Positions 5,937 through 6,901 of a stretch of DNA of 6,901 bases are shown here, piece by piece. This DNA comes from Euryarchaeota archaeon UBA53 (lineage in GTDB: Archaea; Thermoplasmatota; Poseidoniia; Poseidoniales; Poseidoniaceae). Both the position numbers and the translations under genes were made by a program. A model generated the notes under the pieces. The model had not been told where the DNA came from, searched no databases, and was given only the letters and a program-made list of their open reading frames with translations. The stretch spans positions 912 to 7,812 of the forward strand of contig DAZU01000077.1 in assembly GCA_002507425.1 (NCBI GenBank), given 5' to 3'. The first letter of the stretch is position 1. Every line of letters begins with the position of its first letter.

Positions 5937-5953
5937 GTGGGCCGAAGGCCCAC
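5937..5953 (+). repeat. Perfect GC-rich hairpin (7-bp stem, GAA loop)
   Basis: GTGGGCC at 5937-5943 and GGCCCAC at 5947-5953 are exact inverted copies around the triloop GAA. The stem has six G-C pairs and one A-T pair, conspicuous in otherwise AT-rich intergenic DNA. It lies 10 bases before the Shine-Dalgarno of the secreted-protein gene, so in that transcript it would be a 5' leader stem-loop. It could influence translation or RNA stability, be a protein operator, or be one copy of a dispersed element. There is no U tract after it, so it is not a bacterial-type terminator. Confidence 0.75.
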
Positions 5954-5963
5954 ACGGCATGAT

Positions 5964-5969
5964 GGTGAT
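5964..5969 (+). promoter_or_regulatory. Shine-Dalgarno of the secreted-protein gene
   Basis: GGTGAT is complementary to six bases of the archaeal 16S 3' end and lies six bases ahead of GTG 5976. This supports that codon over the in-frame GTG 5937, which would begin inside the hairpin and put charged residues (RRPTRHDGDAE) before the signal peptide. Confidence 0.65.
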
Positions 5970-5975
5970 GCGGAA

Positions 5976-6901
5976 GTGAAAAAATCAGTATTCCTAGTCT
6001 TGGTATTCGTCGTTTCCTTGATGTCGCCAATGGCATCTGCGGACGTTACTGAAACCCAATTTCAAGATGGCTCCAAATCCTACACGCATACTTTCACGGG
6101 AACCGGGGCCGGCTTTGCTGGAAATTTATCGTTCCCATCCGGAGCAGAAGTTACTGATGCGACTTTTGACATATCTGGAGAGCCATCATCAACCTCCTGG
6201 GGCAACCTATCGACCAATGCGCATTTCGGTGGTGCAGGCACAGGACAATACTCTGGGACTCCTCCCGGTTTTGCATATGGTAGCCGGTCTAACACTGAAG
6301 TAGGAAATAATCAGGTAAAACTTGTAGGAAATCCAACAAATAATCTAATTGGGATGGACGTATCCACAGACGCAACATCGACGGGAACGATTAACACTAC
6401 GGGTGGCTTTGCTGCAAATGGAGACCTTGGCTTCGTCGGATCAACCAGCAAACAAACAGCATTTTCCTTAACATCCTCAACCTCTAATTATCGAGGTTTC
6501 ATTATAGCTCATGGAGACGAATATCATTCTGCCACCTACACAAGCACGACCATGTATACCTCCCCTGTTGTGAAAAGATACAATTCTACGACTGGTGCAT
6601 ATATCGGGTCTGCCACCATCTCATCTGGAACATGTTCATACTCTACACCTCTATATTCAGCATATGATGCTACAAGTGATGGCAAGGGGAATGTTTGGAC
6701 AGTGTCGTATAGCTACAGAGTCTTAGTCAAGTGGTCAGTCTCTTCATCAGGAGATTGGACATGTTTGGGAACATACACATACTCAAGCTCCTACTATCCA
6801 GTTGGGGTAGATGTAGATGAAGAATCGGGGCGCCTATTCCTTTTGATGTATCAATCATCATATCCCAACTACAATCGGTATCTCTACGAAGTCAACCCAT
6901 C
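5976..6901 (+). CDS. Secreted Ser/Thr/Tyr-rich protein, probable beta-propeller-like surface protein (3' end outside window)
   Basis: The frame is open from GTG 5976 to the right edge, giving 308 complete codons and no stop. The N-terminus is a clean Sec signal peptide: MKKS, hydrophobic core VFLVLVFVVSLM, and cleavage signal ASA before Asp23. The mature region starts with a Gly/Thr/Asn-rich beta segment (23-165) carrying a weak repeat, GAGFAGNLSF (44-53) and TGGFAANGDLGF (142-153). Residues 170-308 look like repeated propeller blades: VVKRYNSTTGAYIGSATI (198-215), GKGNVWTVSYSYRVLVKWS (236-254), GVDVDEESGRLFLLMYQSS (277-295), YLYEVNP (302-308). Two cysteines (220, 263) could pair. Ser, Thr and Tyr abound and Lys is rare, as in exported archaeal surface proteins. 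It diverges from the signal peptidase operon, its likely processing enzyme. Export is confident; the propeller assignment is tentative and the ligand or role is unknown. An S-layer, adhesin or sensor protein is possible. Confidence 0.85.
   Translation, partial: MKKSVFLVLVFVVSLMSPMASADVTETQFQDGSKSYTHTFTGTGAGFAGNLSFPSGAEVTDATFDISGEPSSTSWGNLSTNAHFGGAGTGQYSGTPPGFAYGSRSNTEVGNNQVKLVGNPTNNLIGMDVSTDATSTGTINTTGGFAANGDLGFVGSTSKQTAFSLTSSTSNYRGFIIAHGDEYHSATYTSTTMYTSPVVKRYNSTTGAYIGSATISSGTCSYSTPLYSAYDATSDGKGNVWTVSYSYRVLVKWSVSSSGDWTCLGTYTYSSSYYPVGVDVDEESGRLFLLMYQSSYPNYNRYLYEVNP

Larger units (their letters stand above)
5840..5975. promoter_or_regulatory. Divergent promoter and leader region upstream of secreted protein and membrane-protein operon
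   Basis: This gap holds the best TATA-like sequence of the window: the self-complementary TTTTAAAA at 5890-5897, readable from both strands. On the minus strand it would start RNA near 5866, about 27 bases before ATG 5839. On the plus strand it would start near 5920, giving a leader of about 55 bases that contains the hairpin at 5937-5953 and the Shine-Dalgarno at 5964. Transcription starts are estimates from the usual 25-base spacing. Confidence 0.45.

Noticed and set aside
5840..5953. Upstream extension of the small membrane protein to ATG 5908 or GTG 5953
   Set aside because: It would run through the best TATA-like element and, for GTG 5953, start inside a hairpin. ATG 5908 remains possible but is less favoured.
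6067..6303. Open frames on both strands within the secreted-protein gene (6067-6303 plus, 6080-6295 minus)
   Set aside because: The frame from GTG 5976 has a signal peptide and Shine-Dalgarno and continues through the whole region; the others are out-of-frame shadows.
1..6901. CRISPR array, tRNA/rRNA, insertion sequence or prophage
   Set aside because: No regularly spaced direct repeats, cloverleaf sequence, transposase or terminal inverted repeats were seen by eye on either strand.

Overview
The window looks like a chromosomal segment of a planktonic euryarchaeon. The marine Poseidoniia (Marine Group II/III) are my best guess; that is an inference from gene style, not a marker-gene result. 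The archaeal assignment rests on an archaeal-type diadenylate cyclase (DacZ), an Hjc-like Holliday-junction endonuclease, a Sec11-type (Ser/His/Asp) signal peptidase, and Shine-Dalgarno sequences that match the archaeal 16S tail (GAGGTGAT at 185-192, GGTGAT at 5964-5969). No tRNA, rRNA, CRISPR array or insertion sequence was seen.

Layout. Bases 1-186 hold the last 61 codons of an unidentified + strand gene. It is followed closely by dacZ (196-1044, +), which makes c-di-AMP. Convergent to dacZ is a RuvC/YqgF-like RNase H-fold protein (1031-1747, -). Divergent from that is the Hjc-like nuclease (1830-2453, +). Convergent to the nuclease is a site-2-type M50 intramembrane metalloprotease with a PDZ domain (2431-3894, -). 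Divergent from the protease is an unrecognised 181-residue soluble protein (3968-4513, +). Convergent to that is a two-gene minus-strand unit: a small two-helix membrane protein (5468-5839), then a large signal peptidase I (4492-5451). Divergent from this unit, a large Ser/Thr/Tyr-rich secreted protein with a clear signal peptide begins at 5976 and runs off the end of the window.

Two themes emerge. The left half joins second-messenger synthesis (DacZ) to two predicted DNA-junction or nucleic-acid enzymes. The right half joins protein export (signal peptidase, small membrane partner, secreted protein) to an intramembrane protease that could process membrane or signal-peptide remnants. Gene order alternates convergent and divergent. 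All three convergent pairs overlap at their stop codons (14, 23 and 22 bp), so transcription ends inside the opposing gene. The three divergent gaps are the only places with room for promoters. No obvious defence or mobile system is present. The most noteworthy points are the DacZ/RuvC-like/Hjc neighbourhood, the cysteine-bearing insert in the signal peptidase, the hairpin in the leader of the secreted protein, and the near-palindromic overlap that gives two opposed proteins almost the same C-terminal tail.
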